In this document: piece after piece, positions 24,954-37,060 of the stretch
Layout of the letters: the number at the start of each line of letters is the position of its first letter
Position numbering within the stretch: the stretch's first letter is position 1
Notes under the pieces: generated by a model
What the model saw: only the letters and a program-made list of their open reading frames with translations
What the model was told of the DNA's origin: nothing
Database searches by the model: none
Source of the DNA: a bacterium HR33
Lineage (GTDB): Bacteria; Gemmatimonadota; Gemmatimonadetes; Gemmatimonadales; GWC2-71-9
Length of the DNA: 64,000 bases
Reading direction: 5' to 3'
NCBI GenBank assembly: GCA_002923375.1
Contig: BEIJ01000001.1
Span: 248,001 to 312,000 of the forward strand
Made by a program: the position numbers and the translations under genes

Positions 24954-25492
24954 GCCTTGGCTCCCGTCTTGCCAGCCTTCCTCCGCACCCGCTCGCCTTG
25001 GTAGCGGATCCCCTTGCCCTTGAACGGCTCCGGCGGCCGTATCTTCCGGATCTCGGAGGCCACCTTGCCCACCAGCGCTTTGTCGATCCCCTCCACCCGG
25101 ATCACCGTCGAGCCTTCCACCGAAAGCTTGATCCCCGGCGGCGCCTGATAAGTGACCGGATGGGAAAATCCCACACTCACACGTACCGCGTTCTGCTGCA
25201 GCTCCGCCTTGTAGCCCACCCCGTGAATCTCCAGTACGCGCTGATATCCCTGAGTGACCCCTTCGAGCATGTTCCGCAGCAGCGCCCAGGTGGTACCGTG
25301 GAGCGCCTTGTGGCGCGGCTCGTCGGAGGGACGGGTCACCGTCACCGCGTTCCCGTCAACCGAGACCTTTATATCGGGATGGATAGCCTGCGTCAGCTCT
25401 CCCTTAGGACCCTTCACGGTCACGGAACCCTCTCCCACCTGCACCGTGACGCCGGCGGGTATCGGAAGCGGCCGTTTCGCTATCCGCGACAT
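24950..25492 (-). CDS. rplF: 50S ribosomal protein L6
   Basis: A 180-residue uL6 near the factor-binding centre. It begins [15 protein letters not shown], has [10 protein letters not shown], then [20 protein letters not shown] and the C-terminal [18 protein letters not shown], which is the family signature. Its basic tail is typical. Confidence 0.97.
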   Translation of the reverse strand: MSRIAKRPLPIPAGVTVQVGEGSVTVKGPKGELTQAIHPDIKVSVDGNAVTVTRPSDEPRHKALHGTTWALLRNMLEGVTQGYQRVLEIHGVGYKAELQQNAVRVSVGFSHPVTYQAPPGIKLSVEGSTVIRVEGIDKALVGKVASEIRKIRPPEPFKGKGIRYQGERVRRKAGKTGAKA

Positions 25493-25503
25493 GGCGTCCC
25501 TCC

Positions 25504-25899
25504 CTACCAGATCAGGGCCAAGAGCTCGCCGCCCACCCGCTGCCGGCGAGCTTCACGGTCCGACATCACCCCGCGGGGAGTGGAAAGGATCGCCATCCCC
25601 AACCCGTTCTTCACCCGGGGAATCTCCCGCACCCCGACGTACCGCCTCAAGCCCGGTCGCGAGACCCGCCTCAACTCGCGGATCACCGGCCTCTCGCCGT
25701 GATACTTGAGATACACCCGCAAAAGTCCGTGCCGGCCGTCGTCCAGGATCTTGTAGTCCTGGATGTAGTGGTGGTCCCGCAGCAGCCGCGCGATCTCGGC
25801 TTTGAGCTTGGAGACGGGCATGTCCACCCGCCGCTGACCCGCGTGGCACGCGTTGCGGATCCGCGTCAGCATGTCCGCAATAGGATCGGTCATCGTCAT
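25504..25899 (-). CDS. rpsH: 30S ribosomal protein S8
   Basis: A 131-residue uS8 (MTMTDPIADMLTRIRNACHA at the start; STPRGVMSDREARRQRVGGE at the end). S8 is an assembly protein and, in E. coli, the translational repressor of the spc operon through the rplX-rplE leader; no comparable operator was identified here. Confidence 0.97.
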   Translation of the reverse strand: MTMTDPIADMLTRIRNACHAGQRRVDMPVSKLKAEIARLLRDHHYIQDYKILDDGRHGLLRVYLKYHGERPVIRELRRVSRPGLRRYVGVREIPRVKNGLGMAILSTPRGVMSDREARRQRVGGELLALIW

Positions 25900-25903
25900 A
25901 ACT

Positions 25904-26089
25904 TCACCAACTCGCCTTCCTTACGCCCGGTATTTCGCCGCGCAAAGCGAGCTCTCGGAAACAAATGCGGCACATACCGAACTTGCGCAGAAAAGCCCGC
26001 GCGCGGCCGCACCGGTTGCACCGGTTGTACCGCCTCACTCCGTACTTGGGCGGGCGCTTGGCCTTCTCGATCAACGCTTTACGAGCCAT
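25904..26089 (-). CDS. rpsZ: 30S ribosomal protein S14 type Z
   Basis: A 61-residue uS14 of the zinc-binding type, with CNRCGR and CRICFRELA giving four cysteine ligands and the normal end [12 protein letters not shown]. It is the short form rather than the 101-residue zinc-free form of E. coli. Confidence 0.96.
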   Translation of the reverse strand: MARKALIEKAKRPPKYGVRRYNRCNRCGRARAFLRKFGMCRICFRELALRGEIPGVRKASW

Positions 26090-26096
26090 GGCAACC

Positions 26097-26732
26097 TCAG
26101 CCTACCACCACCGGCGCGACACCCCGGAACGGCATTCCCAGTTCTCTGAGAAGCGCCAGCGCCAGGTCGTCGCGACCCGCGGTGGTAACGATCGTTATAT
26201 CCATCCCGTGGATCTTCTCCACCTTGTCGTAATCGATCTCGGGGAAAATCATCTGCTCCTTTATACCCAAGGAGTAGTTCCCCCGGCCGTCGAAAGATTT
26301 GGTGGAGAAGCCCCGGAAGTCCCTTATCCTGGGCACCGCGATGTTGATGAAGCGATCCAAAAACTCCCACATCCTCCACCCCCTGAGCGTCACCGTGGCC
26401 CCGATCGGCATCCCGGCCCTCAGGGAAAAGTTGGCGATCGCCTTCTTGGCCCGCGTCACCACCGGCCGCTGGCCGGTAATGGCGGCCAGCTCTTCTACCA
26501 CTGCATCCAAAAGCTTCGGCACCCTGGGCGCTTCTCCCACGCCTACGTTGAGAACGATCTTCACCAGCCGCGGCACCTGATGGGGGTTGGTGAAGCCGAA
26601 TTCTTTCATCAGCTTGGGTCTCACCACCTGCTCGTAGTGCACCAGCAGCCGCGGCCGCGGTGCCGGAACCTCGGGCAGAGCCTCGGCAGCCTGCTTCTTC
26701 TCTTTGCTCTCCACCGCTTTGGCCTTGGCCAT
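26097..26732 (-). CDS. rplE: 50S ribosomal protein L5
   Basis: A 211-residue uL5, which binds 5S rRNA and contacts the P-site tRNA. The conserved part begins near residue 30 ([55 protein letters not shown]) and ends in [16 protein letters not shown]. About 28 residues rich in Lys, Ala, Glu and Pro are added at the N-terminus (the family is usually ~180). The Lys-rich addition keeps the codon use of the gene. Confidence 0.96.
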   Translation of the reverse strand: MAKAKAVESKEKKQAAEALPEVPAPRPRLLVHYEQVVRPKLMKEFGFTNPHQVPRLVKIVLNVGVGEAPRVPKLLDAVVEELAAITGQRPVVTRAKKAIANFSLRAGMPIGATVTLRGWRMWEFLDRFINIAVPRIRDFRGFSTKSFDGRGNYSLGIKEQMIFPEIDYDKVEKIHGMDITIVTTAGRDDLALALLRELGMPFRGVAPVVVG

Positions 26733-26735
26733 ACC

Positions 26736-27119
26736 TCAGCGACTCCTGGGAATAGGCTGCCCCGATTTCACGCTGATCCTCTCCACCGTACCGTCGGCAT
26801 CCTTCTTCCGGCGCACCCGAGTGGGCTCCCCGGTCTTAGGATCCAGCAACATCACGTTCGAGACGTGAATCGGCGCCGGAAACTGGATAATACCGCCCTC
26901 GGTTGTAGGCGTGGCTTTCCGGTGCCGCTTCACCAGGTTGACCCCTTCCACCACAACCCGGCCCTTCTTGGGCAGGACCTTGAGAACCTTTCCCTCCTTG
27001 CCCTTGAAATCGCCCGAAATCACGCGCACCGTGTCCCCTTTGGTTATGTGCAGCCGCTGCCGCACCGGCTTCGGCTGCGTCTTCTTCCTCCGGCTCTTGC
27101 GGTATACCAGCGGCTTCAC
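26736..27119 (-). CDS. rplX: 50S ribosomal protein L24
   Basis: A 127-residue uL24, which starts folding of the 5' end of 23S rRNA. The KOW motif is [20 protein letters not shown], followed by [16 protein letters not shown] and [16 protein letters not shown] basic N-terminal stretch of ~20 residues makes it slightly longer than the usual 105. Confidence 0.97.
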   Translation of the reverse strand: MKPLVYRKSRRKKTQPKPVRQRLHITKGDTVRVISGDFKGKEGKVLKVLPKKGRVVVEGVNLVKRHRKATPTTEGGIIQFPAPIHVSNVMLLDPKTGEPTRVRRKKDADGTVERISVKSGQPIPRSR

Positions 27120-27488
27120 CTAGATCACCTCCGGAGCCAGAGACACGATCTTCATGAACTTTTTCTCCCTCAGTTCCCTGCCCACGGGCCCGAAGATTCG
27201 CGTCGCCCTAGGCTCGCCGGCATCGTTGATCAACACCGCAGCGTTGTCGTCGAACCGGATGTAGCTGCCATCCTTGCGCCGCGTCTCCTTGGCCGTCCTC
27301 ACCACCACCGCCTTTGCAACGTCCCCCTTCTTGACTATTCCCGTAGGCAGGGCGTCTTTGATGGTTACCACCACCACGTCGCCCAAACCCGCATAGCGGC
27401 GGCGACTCCCTCCCAAAACCCGAATCACCAGCGCCTTCCGGGCGCCGGAATTGTCCGCAATTTTGAGGATCGACTCCTGCTGGACCAC
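27120..27488 (-). CDS. rplN: 50S ribosomal protein L14
   Basis: A 122-residue uL14 ([20 protein letters not shown]; the signature [40 protein letters not shown]). The start immediately precedes the rplX frame, one base from its neighbour's stop. Confidence 0.98.
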   Translation of the reverse strand: MVQQESILKIADNSGARKALVIRVLGGSRRRYAGLGDVVVVTIKDALPTGIVKKGDVAKAVVVRTAKETRRKDGSYIRFDDNAAVLINDAGEPRATRIFGPVGRELREKKFMKIVSLAPEVI

Positions 27489-27498
27489 CGGTCCTCCC

Positions 27499-27786
27499 TT
27501 ACCTCGCCCGCTCCAATATCTCTACCACGCGCCAGCGCTTGGTGCGAGACAGCGGCCTGGTCTCCATGATTCGCACCACATCGCCCACCTTCGCCCCGTG
27601 CTCGTCGTGAGCCTTGACCCGCTTGGTGCGCGTCACCCGCTTCTCGTACAGCGGATGGGCGAACTGGCGGGTCAGCTGAACCACTACCGTCTTGGTCATC
27701 TTGTCGCTCACCACGACGCCGATCCGGACCTTGCGCCTTCCCCTTCGGGCGGCTGTCTCCTGAGCGCTCTGGATTTCCTCGGTCAT
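27499..27786 (-). CDS. rpsQ: 30S ribosomal protein S17
   Basis: A 95-residue uS17 with the core [20 protein letters not shown] and [19 protein letters not shown]. The N-terminal ~15 residues before the core are an acidic/Ala-rich addition. The start overlaps rpmC by 4 bases. Confidence 0.97.
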   Translation of the reverse strand: MTEEIQSAQETAARRGRRKVRIGVVVSDKMTKTVVVQLTRQFAHPLYEKRVTRTKRVKAHDEHGAKVGDVVRIMETRPLSRTKRWRVVEILERAR

Positions 27787-28007
27787 AGCTTCACTCCTCG
27801 CTCCCGCAACACCGTCAGCAGCCGCGCGATGTTGCGCCTTATCATCCGGAACTGCATCGGGTTCTCTATCGCCTCCGTAGCCGAGCGGAAGCGAAGCCGG
27901 AACAAGGCCTCCCTCAGCCTGGACAACTCCGCCTTCAGCTCCTCGGTGTCCAGTTCCCGGAGCTGGCTGCCCCGCAACGGCTTGGTTTCGGCATCCTTGA
28001 GCGCCAC
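27783..28007 (-). CDS. rpmC: 50S ribosomal protein L29
   Basis: A 74-residue uL29, a two-helix protein at the exit tunnel ([40 protein letters not shown]). About 10 residues longer at the N-terminus than the common form. Confidence 0.96.
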   Translation of the reverse strand: MALKDAETKPLRGSQLRELDTEELKAELSRLREALFRLRFRSATEAIENPMQFRMIRRNIARLLTVLRERGVKL

Positions 28008-28009
28008 CG

Positions 28010-28423
28010 CTAGGTCTCCTCTCGGCGCACGAATTTGGTCCTCACCGGGAGCTTGGCCGCCGCCAGCCGCAAGGCGCGGCGCGCCAGCTCCTCGGACACA
28101 CCCTCAACCTCGAACATCACCCGCCCCGGCTTCACCACCGCCACCCAACCCTCCGGATTCCCCTTGCCCTTCCCCATCCGGGTCTCCGCCGGCTTCTTGG
28201 TGATCGGCTTGTCCGGAAAGATCCGAATCCAGATCTTCCCGCCCCGCTTCATCTCCCGAGTCAAGGCCACCCGGGCAGCCTCGATTTGCCGGTTGCTCAC
28301 CCAGCCGGGATCCAGTGACATCAGGCCGTAGTGCCCAAAAGCCACCGTGTTACCCCGCGTGGCGAACCCCTTGGTCCGCCCCTTCATCATCTTGCGATAC
28401 TTGACCCGCTTCGGCGCCAGCAT
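28010..28423 (-). CDS. rplP: 50S ribosomal protein L16
   Basis: A 137-residue uL16 near the A site ([60 protein letters not shown]). It lies between rpsC and rpmC as in nearly all bacteria. Confidence 0.98.
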   Translation of the reverse strand: MLAPKRVKYRKMMKGRTKGFATRGNTVAFGHYGLMSLDPGWVSNRQIEAARVALTREMKRGGKIWIRIFPDKPITKKPAETRMGKGKGNPEGWVAVVKPGRVMFEVEGVSEELARRALRLAAAKLPVRTKFVRREET

Positions 28424-28426
28424 CGG

Positions 28427-29086
28427 TCACGCTCCCGTACTGTAGGTGCGGCCCCGGCGATCTTCGACCACCTCGCCCTTGCAGATCCACACCTTCACCC
28501 CGATCGTACCGTAAGTGGTCTTGGCGGTAGCCTGGGCGTAATCGACATCCGCCCGCAGCGTGTGCAGCGGAACGCGGCCCTCGTGATAACCTTCGGTGCG
28601 CGCAATCTCCGCGCCTCCCAAGCGCCCGGAGCACTTGATCTTGATCCCCTGGGCGCCCATCCGCATCGCCCCCTGCACCGCCCGCTTCATGGCGCGCCTA
28701 AAGGAAACCCGCTGGGTGAGCTGATGCGCCACACTCTCGGCCACCAGCTTGGCGTCCAGCTCGGGCCGCTTGATCTCCTCGACGTTGATACCGACTTCTT
28801 TGCCGGTAAGTTGCGCCAGCTCGTCGCGCAGCTTGTCCACCTCCGCACCCCGCTTCCCGATGACCACCCCCGGACGCGCGGTGAAGATCGTGACCGTCAC
28901 CTTCCCCGGCTTGCGCTCTATATGAATGTCCGACACCGCCGCGTGCGCCAACCGAGTGTAGAGATAGCGGCGCACCAGCTCGTCCTCCTGCAACAACTGG
29001 GCGAAATCCCGGCGGGCATACCACCGCGACCGCCAGGGCTTGATGATGCCCAACCGGAAGCCGTAGGGATGCGTCTTCTGACCCAC
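28427..29086 (-). CDS. rpsC: 30S ribosomal protein S3
   Basis: A 219-residue uS3 at the mRNA entry channel. It starts [20 protein letters not shown] and has the KH domain with [20 protein letters not shown] and the C-domain [20 protein letters not shown]. The ATG overlaps the stop of rplV by one base. Confidence 0.98.
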   Translation of the reverse strand: MGQKTHPYGFRLGIIKPWRSRWYARRDFAQLLQEDELVRRYLYTRLAHAAVSDIHIERKPGKVTVTIFTARPGVVIGKRGAEVDKLRDELAQLTGKEVGINVEEIKRPELDAKLVAESVAHQLTQRVSFRRAMKRAVQGAMRMGAQGIKIKCSGRLGGAEIARTEGYHEGRVPLHTLRADVDYAQATAKTTYGTIGVKVWICKGEVVEDRRGRTYSTGA

Positions 29087-29442
29087 TAGTCCTCCTCCCT
29101 CAGGGCCACTCTGATCTCCACCGTGCTGGTCCGCTTGCGAATCGGCGTCGCCCGGCCCAAAGCCGCCGCCTGGTAGCGCCGCAGCGTGGGACCCTCGTTC
29201 ACCACCGCATAACTCACGTACGCCCGGTCCACGTCGAACGCCCGGTTCTCCTTCAAGGCATCCTGCTCGGCGTTGGCCACCGCGGACCGCAAAACCTTCT
29301 CGATCTGCTTGGCCGCCCGCTTCTTGGAAAACTTGAGCAGCGCGTACGCCTCGTTCACGCTCTTGCCGCGAATTTGGTCGATCACCAAACGCATCTTTCG
29401 CGGCGACTGCCGCACGCCCCGCTGAATCGCCCGCGGCGCCAT
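29086..29442 (-). CDS. rplV: 50S ribosomal protein L22
   Basis: A 118-residue uL22 lining the exit tunnel ([40 protein letters not shown]; the hairpin end [20 protein letters not shown]). The macrolide-relevant loop shows no obvious change. Confidence 0.97.
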   Translation of the reverse strand: MAPRAIQRGVRQSPRKMRLVIDQIRGKSVNEAYALLKFSKKRAAKQIEKVLRSAVANAEQDALKENRAFDVDRAYVSYAVVNEGPTLRRYQAAALGRATPIRKRTSTVEIRVALREED

Positions 29443-29443
29443 A

Positions 29444-29746
29444 TCAGCGCTTACCCTCCAACGCCTCGGTCTTCTTGTCCGCCGCCACCTTCGCCGTGTG
29501 ACCCCGGAACAGGCGCGTCGGCGCGAACTCGCCGAGCTTATGCCCCACCATGTTCTCGGTGATGTAAACCGGGATGAACTTGTTCCCGTTGTGCACCGCT
29601 ATGGTGTGCCCCACGAACTCCGGCGTAATGGTAGAGGACCGAGACCACGTCTTGATCACCCGCTTCTCGTTCTGCGCGTTGAGCGCGCGGATCTTCTTGA
29701 GCAGCGACTCCTCTACGTAAGGACCCTTCTTCAAACTCCTGGCCAT
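29444..29746 (-). CDS. rpsS: 30S ribosomal protein S19
   Basis: A 100-residue uS19 ([59 protein letters not shown]). It sits in the small-subunit head and belongs to the rplB-rpsS-rplV block. Confidence 0.98.
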   Translation of the reverse strand: MARSLKKGPYVEESLLKKIRALNAQNEKRVIKTWSRSSTITPEFVGHTIAVHNGNKFIPVYITENMVGHKLGEFAPTRLFRGHTAKVAADKKTEALEGKR

Positions 29747-29765
29747 CGTCCCTCCTCCAAGTCCG

Positions 29766-30605
29766 TCACTGCGTAGCCTTCCCGCGCTTGCGGCCGCGCA
29801 CTATCAGCCGGCTGCTAGGCTTCTTGGGATCCCGGGTCTTCCGGCCCTCCGGCTTGCCCCAGGGAGAGCACGCCGGGCGCCCCCCGGAACTCTTCCCCTC
29901 TCCCCCGCCGAGAGGATGGTCCACCGGATTCATAGCCACACCCCGCACGTGAGGCCGGCGCCCTAGCCACCGGCTCCGGCCCGCTTTGCCGATTCTGATC
30001 AGCTCGTGCTCGGCGTTGCCCACCTCGCCCACCGTAGCCAGACACTCGGCCCGCACCATCCGCACCTCGCCGCTTCTAAGCTTCAAGGTGACGTACTCGC
30101 CCTCTTTGGCCACCACCTGCGCACTGGTCCCCGCCGAGCGACACAACTGGGCACCCTTGCCCCGCTTGAGCTCAATGCAATGCACCGGAGTCCCCAGGGG
30201 GATCTCCCCCAAGGGTAAAGCGTTGCCCGTGCGAACATCGCTCCCCGGACCGGACACGATCACATCACCCACCTTGAGATCCTTAGGATGGATGATGTAA
30301 CGCTTCTCGCCGTCCGCGTAGGTCACCAGGGCGATCCGGGCGGTCCGATTCGGATCGTACTCTATGCTCGTCACCCGCCCCGGAATGTGAAATTTGTCCC
30401 GCTTGAAATCGATCCGGCGGTAACGGCGCTTGTGCCCCCCGCCACGCTGCCGGACCGTGATATGGCCCCGGTTGTTCCTGCCTCCGCTCTTCTTCAGCGG
30501 CTCGAGGAGCGAACGCTCCGGCTCCCGGCGCGTCAACTCGGCGAAGTCCGCCACCGAACGCAGCCGGGTTCCCGGACTCGTGGGCCGCAGCTGTCTTACG
30601 CCCAT
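29766..30605 (-). CDS. rplB: 50S ribosomal protein L2
   Basis: A 279-residue uL2 needed for subunit joining and peptidyl transferase activity. Seen are [40 protein letters not shown] and, near the end, the catalytic-region motif [20 protein letters not shown] with the conserved His. Nineteen bases separate it from rpsS. Confidence 0.98.
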   Translation of the reverse strand: MGVRQLRPTSPGTRLRSVADFAELTRREPERSLLEPLKKSGGRNNRGHITVRQRGGGHKRRYRRIDFKRDKFHIPGRVTSIEYDPNRTARIALVTYADGEKRYIIHPKDLKVGDVIVSGPGSDVRTGNALPLGEIPLGTPVHCIELKRGKGAQLCRSAGTSAQVVAKEGEYVTLKLRSGEVRMVRAECLATVGEVGNAEHELIRIGKAGRSRWLGRRPHVRGVAMNPVDHPLGGGEGKSSGGRPACSPWGKPEGRKTRDPKKPSSRLIVRGRKRGKATQ

Positions 30606-30617
30606 AACTCAGCCCCC

Positions 30618-30908
30618 TCAACCCTCATAGATACCCGGAATCTCGTCACCCTCTTTGAGGCGGACATAAGCCTTCTTCCACCGGGGCCTGCGCCCCACCG
30701 TCCTCCCCAGAGTCCGCCGCTTGGCCCGCTGAACGCTGGTCCGCACTCCCACTACGGTCACGTCGAACAGCCGCTCTATCGCCTCGCGGATCTCCCGCTT
30801 GCTCGCCCGGGGATCCACCGCGAAGGTGTACTCGCGATACTGCGCGTACCGCGCCGAAGACTTCTCGGTGACCACGGGCCGAATGATCGCTTGATAGAGA
30901 TCAGGCAT
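30618..30908 (-). CDS. rplW: 50S ribosomal protein L23
   Basis: A 96-residue uL23 from the ATG at 30908 (MPDLYQAIIRPVVTEKSSAR), which overlaps the end of rplD by 8 bases; the longer open frame to 30953 gives only a non-conserved Arg-rich stretch. L23 docks trigger factor and SRP at the tunnel exit; the AVDPRASKREIREAIERLFD segment is typical. Confidence 0.97.
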   Translation of the reverse strand: MPDLYQAIIRPVVTEKSSARYAQYREYTFAVDPRASKREIREAIERLFDVTVVGVRTSVQRAKRRTLGRTVGRRPRWKKAYVRLKEGDEIPGIYEG

Positions 30909-31674
30909 CCTTGCTCTTCTTCCTCGCGGTAGTCTTCTTCTTCCGGGCCGCACCGGCGGCCTTGGCCTTCTCGGTCACCTTCTTGGACGCGGCCTTGCTT
31001 CGACCTCGCCCGCTCTTACCCTCGGGTGCCGCTGCCGCCTCCCCTTCCTCCGCAGGCCGCTCCACCGCCCGGCCATCCAGCGCGGTTTCCTCAACCAGCA
31101 CCGCCTGCGCCCGCAATATCTCGTAAGCCGAAGCCTCGCCATAAGGCATCACCGTCACCCACGGCAAATTCCTCGCCGAGAGGTACACTTCGGGACGGTA
31201 ACCCGCCGTAAGAATCAGCACCTTGGCTTCGGCCAACCCCATTTTGTTCAAGAACTCCGCCAAGACTCTGGTCCTTGGGCGCTCGAACTTCAGAGGCTCG
31301 ATTACGTACAGCCGCTGCTCTTTGGCTCTCGCATTGAGAGCCGAGCGCCGGGCCAACTGCTTCACCTTGCGCGGCAACTCGGTCCGATAGGAACGAGGCA
31401 TGGGACCGAAAACCGTACCTCCACCCCTCCAGTGAGGCGCCCGGATCGATCCCTGCCTGGCCCGGCCCGTACCCTTTTGGCGCCACGGCTTTTGATTGCC
31501 TCCCGAAACCAGCCCGCGAGTCTTGGTGGCGTGGGTACCCTGCCGCTGATTGTTGAGGTACGCCCTCACCGCCTGGTGGAGGACCGCCCGGTTGACCACC
31601 CCGTCGAACTCCGCAGGGAGTATGAACGTGCCCCTGCGCTCGGCCGCAGCGCTAAAGTGCGGTACCTCAAGCAT
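30901..31674 (-). CDS. rplD: 50S ribosomal protein L4 with basic C-terminal tail
   Basis: A 257-residue uL4 from the ATG at 31674 ([20 protein letters not shown]); the usual length is about 200-210. The core has TRGLVSGGNQKPWRQKGTGR and GGGTVFGPMPRSYRTELPRK. After residue ~205 comes a tail of about 50 residues, first acidic and Ala-rich, then strongly basic (GRGRSKAASKKVTEKAKAAG and a run of Lys), resembling histone-H1-like linkers. Such tails would lie on the ribosome surface and may bind RNA (inference). The start overlaps the rplC stop by 8 bases. Confidence 0.96.
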   Translation of the reverse strand: MLEVPHFSAAAERRGTFILPAEFDGVVNRAVLHQAVRAYLNNQRQGTHATKTRGLVSGGNQKPWRQKGTGRARQGSIRAPHWRGGGTVFGPMPRSYRTELPRKVKQLARRSALNARAKEQRLYVIEPLKFERPRTRVLAEFLNKMGLAEAKVLILTAGYRPEVYLSARNLPWVTVMPYGEASAYEILRAQAVLVEETALDGRAVERPAEEGEAAAAPEGKSGRGRSKAASKKVTEKAKAAGAARKKKTTARKKSKDA

Positions 31675-32332
31675 ACCGGCTCCGCGCTCCCTGGCGCCTG
31701 ATCGCAACGATCCCTTTCATAGGACCCGGAACCGCACCCCGCACAAAAAGCAGATTGCGTTCGGTATCCACCCTGACCACCCGCAACCCGACCTCGGTAT
31801 GGCGGGCAGCGCCCATGTGCCCCGGAAGGCGCTTCCCCTTGATCACCCGGGAAGGATCGGTACCGGGACCTATGCTACCCGGCTTGCGGTGCCGGGTGTT
31901 GCCATGCGTGGCAGGCCCTCCTCCAAACCCGTGGCGCTTCACCACGCCCTGGAATCCCCGTCCCTTGGTTGTTCCCGTGATCTTCACCCGGTCGCCAGGT
32001 TGAAAGATCGCCACTGTCACCATGTCCCCCGGTTTGGGGAGAGCGTCGCCCTCGCCCGAGAGAGGGAACTCCCTCAACACTGCCGGAACAACCTCCAAGC
32101 CGGCGCGCTTGGCGTGACCCACCTGCGCCTTGGTCGCGCGCTTGGGCTTGAGCGCCCCGAACCCCAGCTGTACCGACCGCTTCACTCCTTCCCCGGTACT
32201 GGCCGGCACATCGGTGCGCACCTGCACCACCGGGCAGGGACCCGCCTCGATCACCGTCACCGGTATGACCCTCCCGTCGGGCTCGAAGATCCTGGTCATA
32301 CCGAGCTTTCTGCCCAGTAACGCGTCGATCAT
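31667..32332 (-). CDS. rplC: 50S ribosomal protein L3
   Basis: A 221-residue uL3 starting [20 protein letters not shown] at 32332, where the ATG overlaps the rpsJ stop (ATGA). It has the characteristic loop [20 protein letters not shown] ahead of the peptidyl transferase centre and ends in [20 protein letters not shown]. The open frame to 32497 upstream is a shadow of rpsJ. Confidence 0.97.
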   Translation of the reverse strand: MIDALLGRKLGMTRIFEPDGRVIPVTVIEAGPCPVVQVRTDVPASTGEGVKRSVQLGFGALKPKRATKAQVGHAKRAGLEVVPAVLREFPLSGEGDALPKPGDMVTVAIFQPGDRVKITGTTKGRGFQGVVKRHGFGGGPATHGNTRHRKPGSIGPGTDPSRVIKGKRLPGHMGAARHTEVGLRVVRVDTERNLLFVRGAVPGPMKGIVAIRRQGARSRYA

Positions 32333-32637
32333 CCCACCTTTATCTCCACGTCGACTCCAGCCGGAAGGTCCAGCTTGGTCAACGCGTCTATGGTTTGCGC
32401 CCGCGACTCGGTGATCTCGATCAGCCGCTTGTGAATCTTGAGCTCGAACTGCTCCCGGCTCTTCTTGTCCACGTGCGGGCTGCGCAACACCGTCCACCGC
32501 TGAATCTTGGTGGGCAGAGGGATAGGACCGGACACCTTGGCGCCGCTCTTCTCCACGGTGCGCACGATGTCCGCCGCCGCCTGGTCCAGGACGGCATGAT
32601 CGAACGCCTTGAGCCTAATCCTTATGTGCTCGGCCAC
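32329..32637 (-). CDS. rpsJ: 30S ribosomal protein S10
   Basis: A 102-residue uS10, also the NusE transcription antitermination factor ([57 protein letters not shown]). It follows tuf by 26 bases with no visible terminator, joining the str and S10 clusters. Confidence 0.98.
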   Translation of the reverse strand: MAEHIRIRLKAFDHAVLDQAAADIVRTVEKSGAKVSGPIPLPTKIQRWTVLRSPHVDKKSREQFELKIHKRLIEITESRAQTIDALTKLDLPAGVDVEIKVG

Positions 32638-32663
32638 CTTGACCCCCTGCCCTCAGCTATAAG

Positions 32664-33863
<1,200 letters not shown>

Positions 33864-33879
33864 GGTCCGACATCCCCTT

Positions 33880-35985
33880 TCATCCTCTGACTTTGCTCAC
33901 GATTGCTTCTGCCTGCTGCTTAGGTACTTCAGCATAGTGGGAAAACTGCATGGTGTATACCGCCCGACCCTGCGTCAGCGACCGCAGGACCGTTGAATAG
34001 CCGAACATCTCCGCCAGCGGGACACTGGCCTCCACCGCCTGCGCCTCCCCCCGCTGGATCATGCCGCCGATCTTGCCCCGCCGGCTGTTGAGATCCCCGA
34101 TGACCTCGCCAAGATACTCGCTCGGCACCACCACTTCCACGTTCATGATCGGCTCCAACAGCACCGGCTTGGCGCGGCTCGCCGCCTCCTTGAAGGCGAT
34201 CGACCCGGCGATCTTGAAGGCCATCTCGCTGGAATCCACTTCGTGATAACTCCCGTCCACCAGCTCCACCTTCACATCCACCACGGGATAACCGGCCAGC
34301 ACCCCGTTCTCCATCGCCTCCTTGATCCCCTGCTCCACCGCACCGATGTACTCCCGGGGCACTACGCCACCCACGATCTTGTCCTCGAAGATGAAACCCT
34401 GACCCGGCTCGGTCGGCTCCAGATTGATCACCACATGACCATACTGGCCCCGGCCTCCCGTCTGGCGGATGAACTTGCCCTCCACTCCCTGCACCCGCTC
34501 CCGCACGGTCTCCCGATAGGCCACCTGGGGCCGACCCACGTTGGCCTCCACCTTGAACTCGCGGCGCATCCGATCCACCAGGATCTCCAAATGCAACTCC
34601 CCCATCCCCGAAATGATGGTCTGTCCCGTCTCCGGATCGCTGCGCACGTGGAAGGTGGGATCTTCTTCGGCCAGCTTCTGGAGAGCCTGACTCAAGCGAT
34701 CCTGATCGGCCTTGGTCTTGGGCTCTATGGCCACCGAGATGACCGGCTCGGGGAACCTCATCGACTCCAGGATGATCGGATGATCCTCGTCGCACAGAGT
34801 GTCCCCGGTCTTGGTCTCCTTCAAACCTATGGCCGCGGCAATGTCCCCCGCCCGAACCTCCGAAATCTCCTCCCGCTTGTTGGCATGCATCTGAAGCAGC
34901 CGGCCAATGCGCTCCTTCCGATTGCGCGTCGAGTTGTAAACGTACGAACCAGAATTCAAAACGCCGGAGTACACGCGGAAAAAGGTCAGTTTGCCCACAT
35001 AAGGATCGGTCGCGATCTTGAAGGCCAGAGCGCTGAACGGCTCGTCGTCGGAAGCGCGGCGTTCCACGAACGTCTCATCATGATGCGGTAGATGACCCCT
35101 CACCGCCGGAACATCCAGGGGACTGGGCAGGTAATCCACGATACCGTCGAGCAGGCGCTGAACGCCCTTGTTCCTGAACGCCGCGCCGCAGAACACCGGC
35201 ACCATAGCCCCGGCGATCGTAGCCTTGCGAATCGCCCGCCTCAGCTCGTCCTCGCTCAGCTCGTGACCTTCCAGATACTTGTGCAACAGCTCCTCGTCAT
35301 GCTCCACCGCCGCCTCCACGAGTTGGTGCCGGAGCTCGGCTATCTTTTCCCGGAAGGCATCCGGGATCGGCCCCTCCACCCAGTTCACTCCCAAAGAGGC
35401 CTCGTCGTAAACCACCTCCACCTGGCGCACTATGTCGATCAACCCGGTAAACAGCTCACCGCTGCCGAGGGGGTACTGTACCGGATACGCCTTGGCCCCG
35501 AGACGCTCCCGCACCATCTGCAAGCAGCGATCGAAGTCGGCCCCCACCCGATCCATCTTGTTGACAAAGATGATGCGGGGAACCCGATACCGATCCGCCT
35601 GCCTCCAAACCGTTTCGGTCTGCGGCTCCACCCCTCCCACCGCGTCCAGGAGCGTCACCGCACCGTCCAAAACCCGGAGCGAACGCTCCACCTCTACGGT
35701 GAAGTCCACGTGCCCCGGCGTATCTATGATGTTGATCTGATAAACCTCGCCGAAACGCTTCCACTGGCAGAACGTCGCCGCCGAAGTGATCGTGATACCG
35801 CGCTCCTGTTCCTGCTCCATCCAGTCCATGGTGGCGGTACCCTCGTCCACCTCGCCCAGCTTGTACGTCCTGCCGGTATAGTAAAGGATCCGCTCGGTAG
35901 TAGTGGTCTTACCGGCATCGATGTGCGCCATGATGCCGATGTTGCGAATCCGCTCCAGTGGCGTAGTTCTAGGCATAACCTTCAT
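33880..35985 (-). CDS. fusA: Elongation factor G
   Basis: A translocation GTPase of about 701 residues. Seen are [20 protein letters not shown] (G1), [20 protein letters not shown] (G3), [15 protein letters not shown] (G4), and domain IV with [18 protein letters not shown] chose the ATG at 35985 ([15 protein letters not shown]) with a weak GGGA site; a second ATG three codons on is possible. The open frame to 36048 has no conserved sequence. Confidence 0.97.
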   Translation of the reverse strand: MKVMPRTTPLERIRNIGIMAHIDAGKTTTTERILYYTGRTYKLGEVDEGTATMDWMEQEQERGITITSAATFCQWKRFGEVYQINIIDTPGHVDFTVEVERSLRVLDGAVTLLDAVGGVEPQTETVWRQADRYRVPRIIFVNKMDRVGADFDRCLQMVRERLGAKAYPVQYPLGSGELFTGLIDIVRQVEVVYDEASLGVNWVEGPIPDAFREKIAELRHQLVEAAVEHDEELLHKYLEGHELSEDELRRAIRKATIAGAMVPVFCGAAFRNKGVQRLLDGIVDYLPSPLDVPAVRGHLPHHDETFVERRASDDEPFSALAFKIATDPYVGKLTFFRVYSGVLNSGSYVYNSTRNRKERIGRLLQMHANKREEISEVRAGDIAAAIGLKETKTGDTLCDEDHPIILESMRFPEPVISVAIEPKTKADQDRLSQALQKLAEEDPTFHVRSDPETGQTIISGMGELHLEILVDRMRREFKVEANVGRPQVAYRETVRERVQGVEGKFIRQTGGRGQYGHVVINLEPTEPGQGFIFEDKIVGGVVPREYIGAVEQGIKEAMENGVLAGYPVVDVKVELVDGSYHEVDSSEMAFKIAGSIAFKEAASRAKPVLLEPIMNVEVVVPSEYLGEVIGDLNSRRGKIGGMIQRGEAQAVEASVPLAEMFGYSTVLRSLTQGRAVYTMQFSHYAEVPKQQAEAIVSKVRG

Positions 35986-36217
35986 CAGTTTCCCGCAATT
36001 CTCATGTAAGTGTTCGACACTCCACAACCCCTCTTTCCGGGCAGCCAAAAAGCGGGGCGACCGTCATCCATAACGGACAGGTCTCGCTCCGCGCCCGGCC
36101 GGGCTCTCCGCCCCGTCGCCGCGAGATCCCCGGTCTTACCGGAGTCCCGTGATTTTCAACCCCGCCGCCGGCGCCCCTCCGTCAGTCCCCCACGCACCTC
36201 ACCCTATACGCCGCTCC
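35986..36217. other. Intergenic region between rpsG and fusA
   Basis: This 232-base stretch is long for a str operon. It is GC-rich and holds a perfect 5-bp-arm palindrome AGTGTTCGACACT at 36009-36021, about 25-35 bases before the fusA start, and a run of T on the minus strand near 36045-36049. No open frame looks coding. It could hold a processing site, an attenuator or a fusA promoter; none is convincing. Confidence 0.4.
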
Positions 36218-36688
36218 TTACCACCGGTAGTGGGCGAACGCCCGGTTCGCCTCCGCCATCCGGTGAGTCTCTTCCTTCTTCTTGACCGCGTTGCCCTCAC
36301 CCTTGGAGGCCAAAATCAACTCCGCGGCCAGACGCTCGGCCATCGTCTTCTCGTTCCGCTGCCGAGCAAAGTCCCTAATCCATCGCATCGCCAAAGCGGT
36401 CCGGCGCTCCGGACGTACCTCCACCGGAACCTGGTACGTCGCACCACCCACCCGGCGGCTCTTCACCTCCAGGACCGGCTTGACGTTATTCAGGGCCTGC
36501 TTGAAAACGTTCACGCCCGGCTGGCCGGTCCGCTCCTCTATGATGTCCATCGCTTGGTAGAAGATCCTCTCCGCCAGCGACTTCTTGCCCCGCATCATGA
36601 TCGTATTTATGAACTTCGTCACCGTCTGGCTGTCATAACGCGGGTCCGGCGGAACGGGACGCCGCACCGCCTTCTGCCTGCGACTCAT
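36218..36688 (-). CDS. rpsG: 30S ribosomal protein S7
   Basis: A 156-residue uS7 that nucleates the 30S head ([60 protein letters not shown]). S7 represses the str operon in E. coli. The ATG overlaps the rpsL stop. Confidence 0.98.
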   Translation of the reverse strand: MSRRQKAVRRPVPPDPRYDSQTVTKFINTIMMRGKKSLAERIFYQAMDIIEERTGQPGVNVFKQALNNVKPVLEVKSRRVGGATYQVPVEVRPERRTALAMRWIRDFARQRNEKTMAERLAAELILASKGEGNAVKKKEETHRMAEANRAFAHYRW

Positions 36689-37056
36689 TTCGGCCTCTTG
36701 GCGCCGTACTTGGAGCGCCCCTGCTTTCGGTCAGCTACACCCGCAGCGTCCAAAGTGCCCCGGATAATGTGATACCGCACCCCGGGCAAATCCTTCACCC
36801 TGCCTCCCCGGATGAGCACGATACTGTGCTCCTGCAAGTTATGCCCCTCCCCGGGGATGTAACTGGTCACCTCCAACCCGTTGGTCAGCCGAACCCGCGC
36901 CACCTTCCGGAGCGCCGAGTTCGGTTTCTTGGGGGTGGTAGTGTAAACCCGGGTGCACACGCCGCGCTTCTGGGGATTGCCCTTCAGAGCCGGGGCCTTC
37001 TCCTTCTTTTCGACGCGCTTGCGTCCGAGGCGAACTAGTTGGTTTATAGTAGGCAT
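36685..37056 (-). CDS. rpsL: 30S ribosomal protein S12
   Basis: A 123-residue uS12 of the decoding centre ([60 protein letters not shown]). The Lys residues at the streptomycin sites are wild-type. It is the first gene of the 28-gene run ending at map. The leader just upstream holds a tandem repeat. Confidence 0.98.
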   Translation of the reverse strand: MPTINQLVRLGRKRVEKKEKAPALKGNPQKRGVCTRVYTTTPKKPNSALRKVARVRLTNGLEVTSYIPGEGHNLQEHSIVLIRGGRVKDLPGVRYHIIRGTLDAAGVADRKQGRSKYGAKRPK

Positions 37057-37060
37057 CCGC

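Noticed and set aside
25965-27569. A 534-residue plus-strand frame across rpsZ, rplE, rplX and rplN
   Set aside because: It runs antisense through four certain ribosomal protein genes and their borders.
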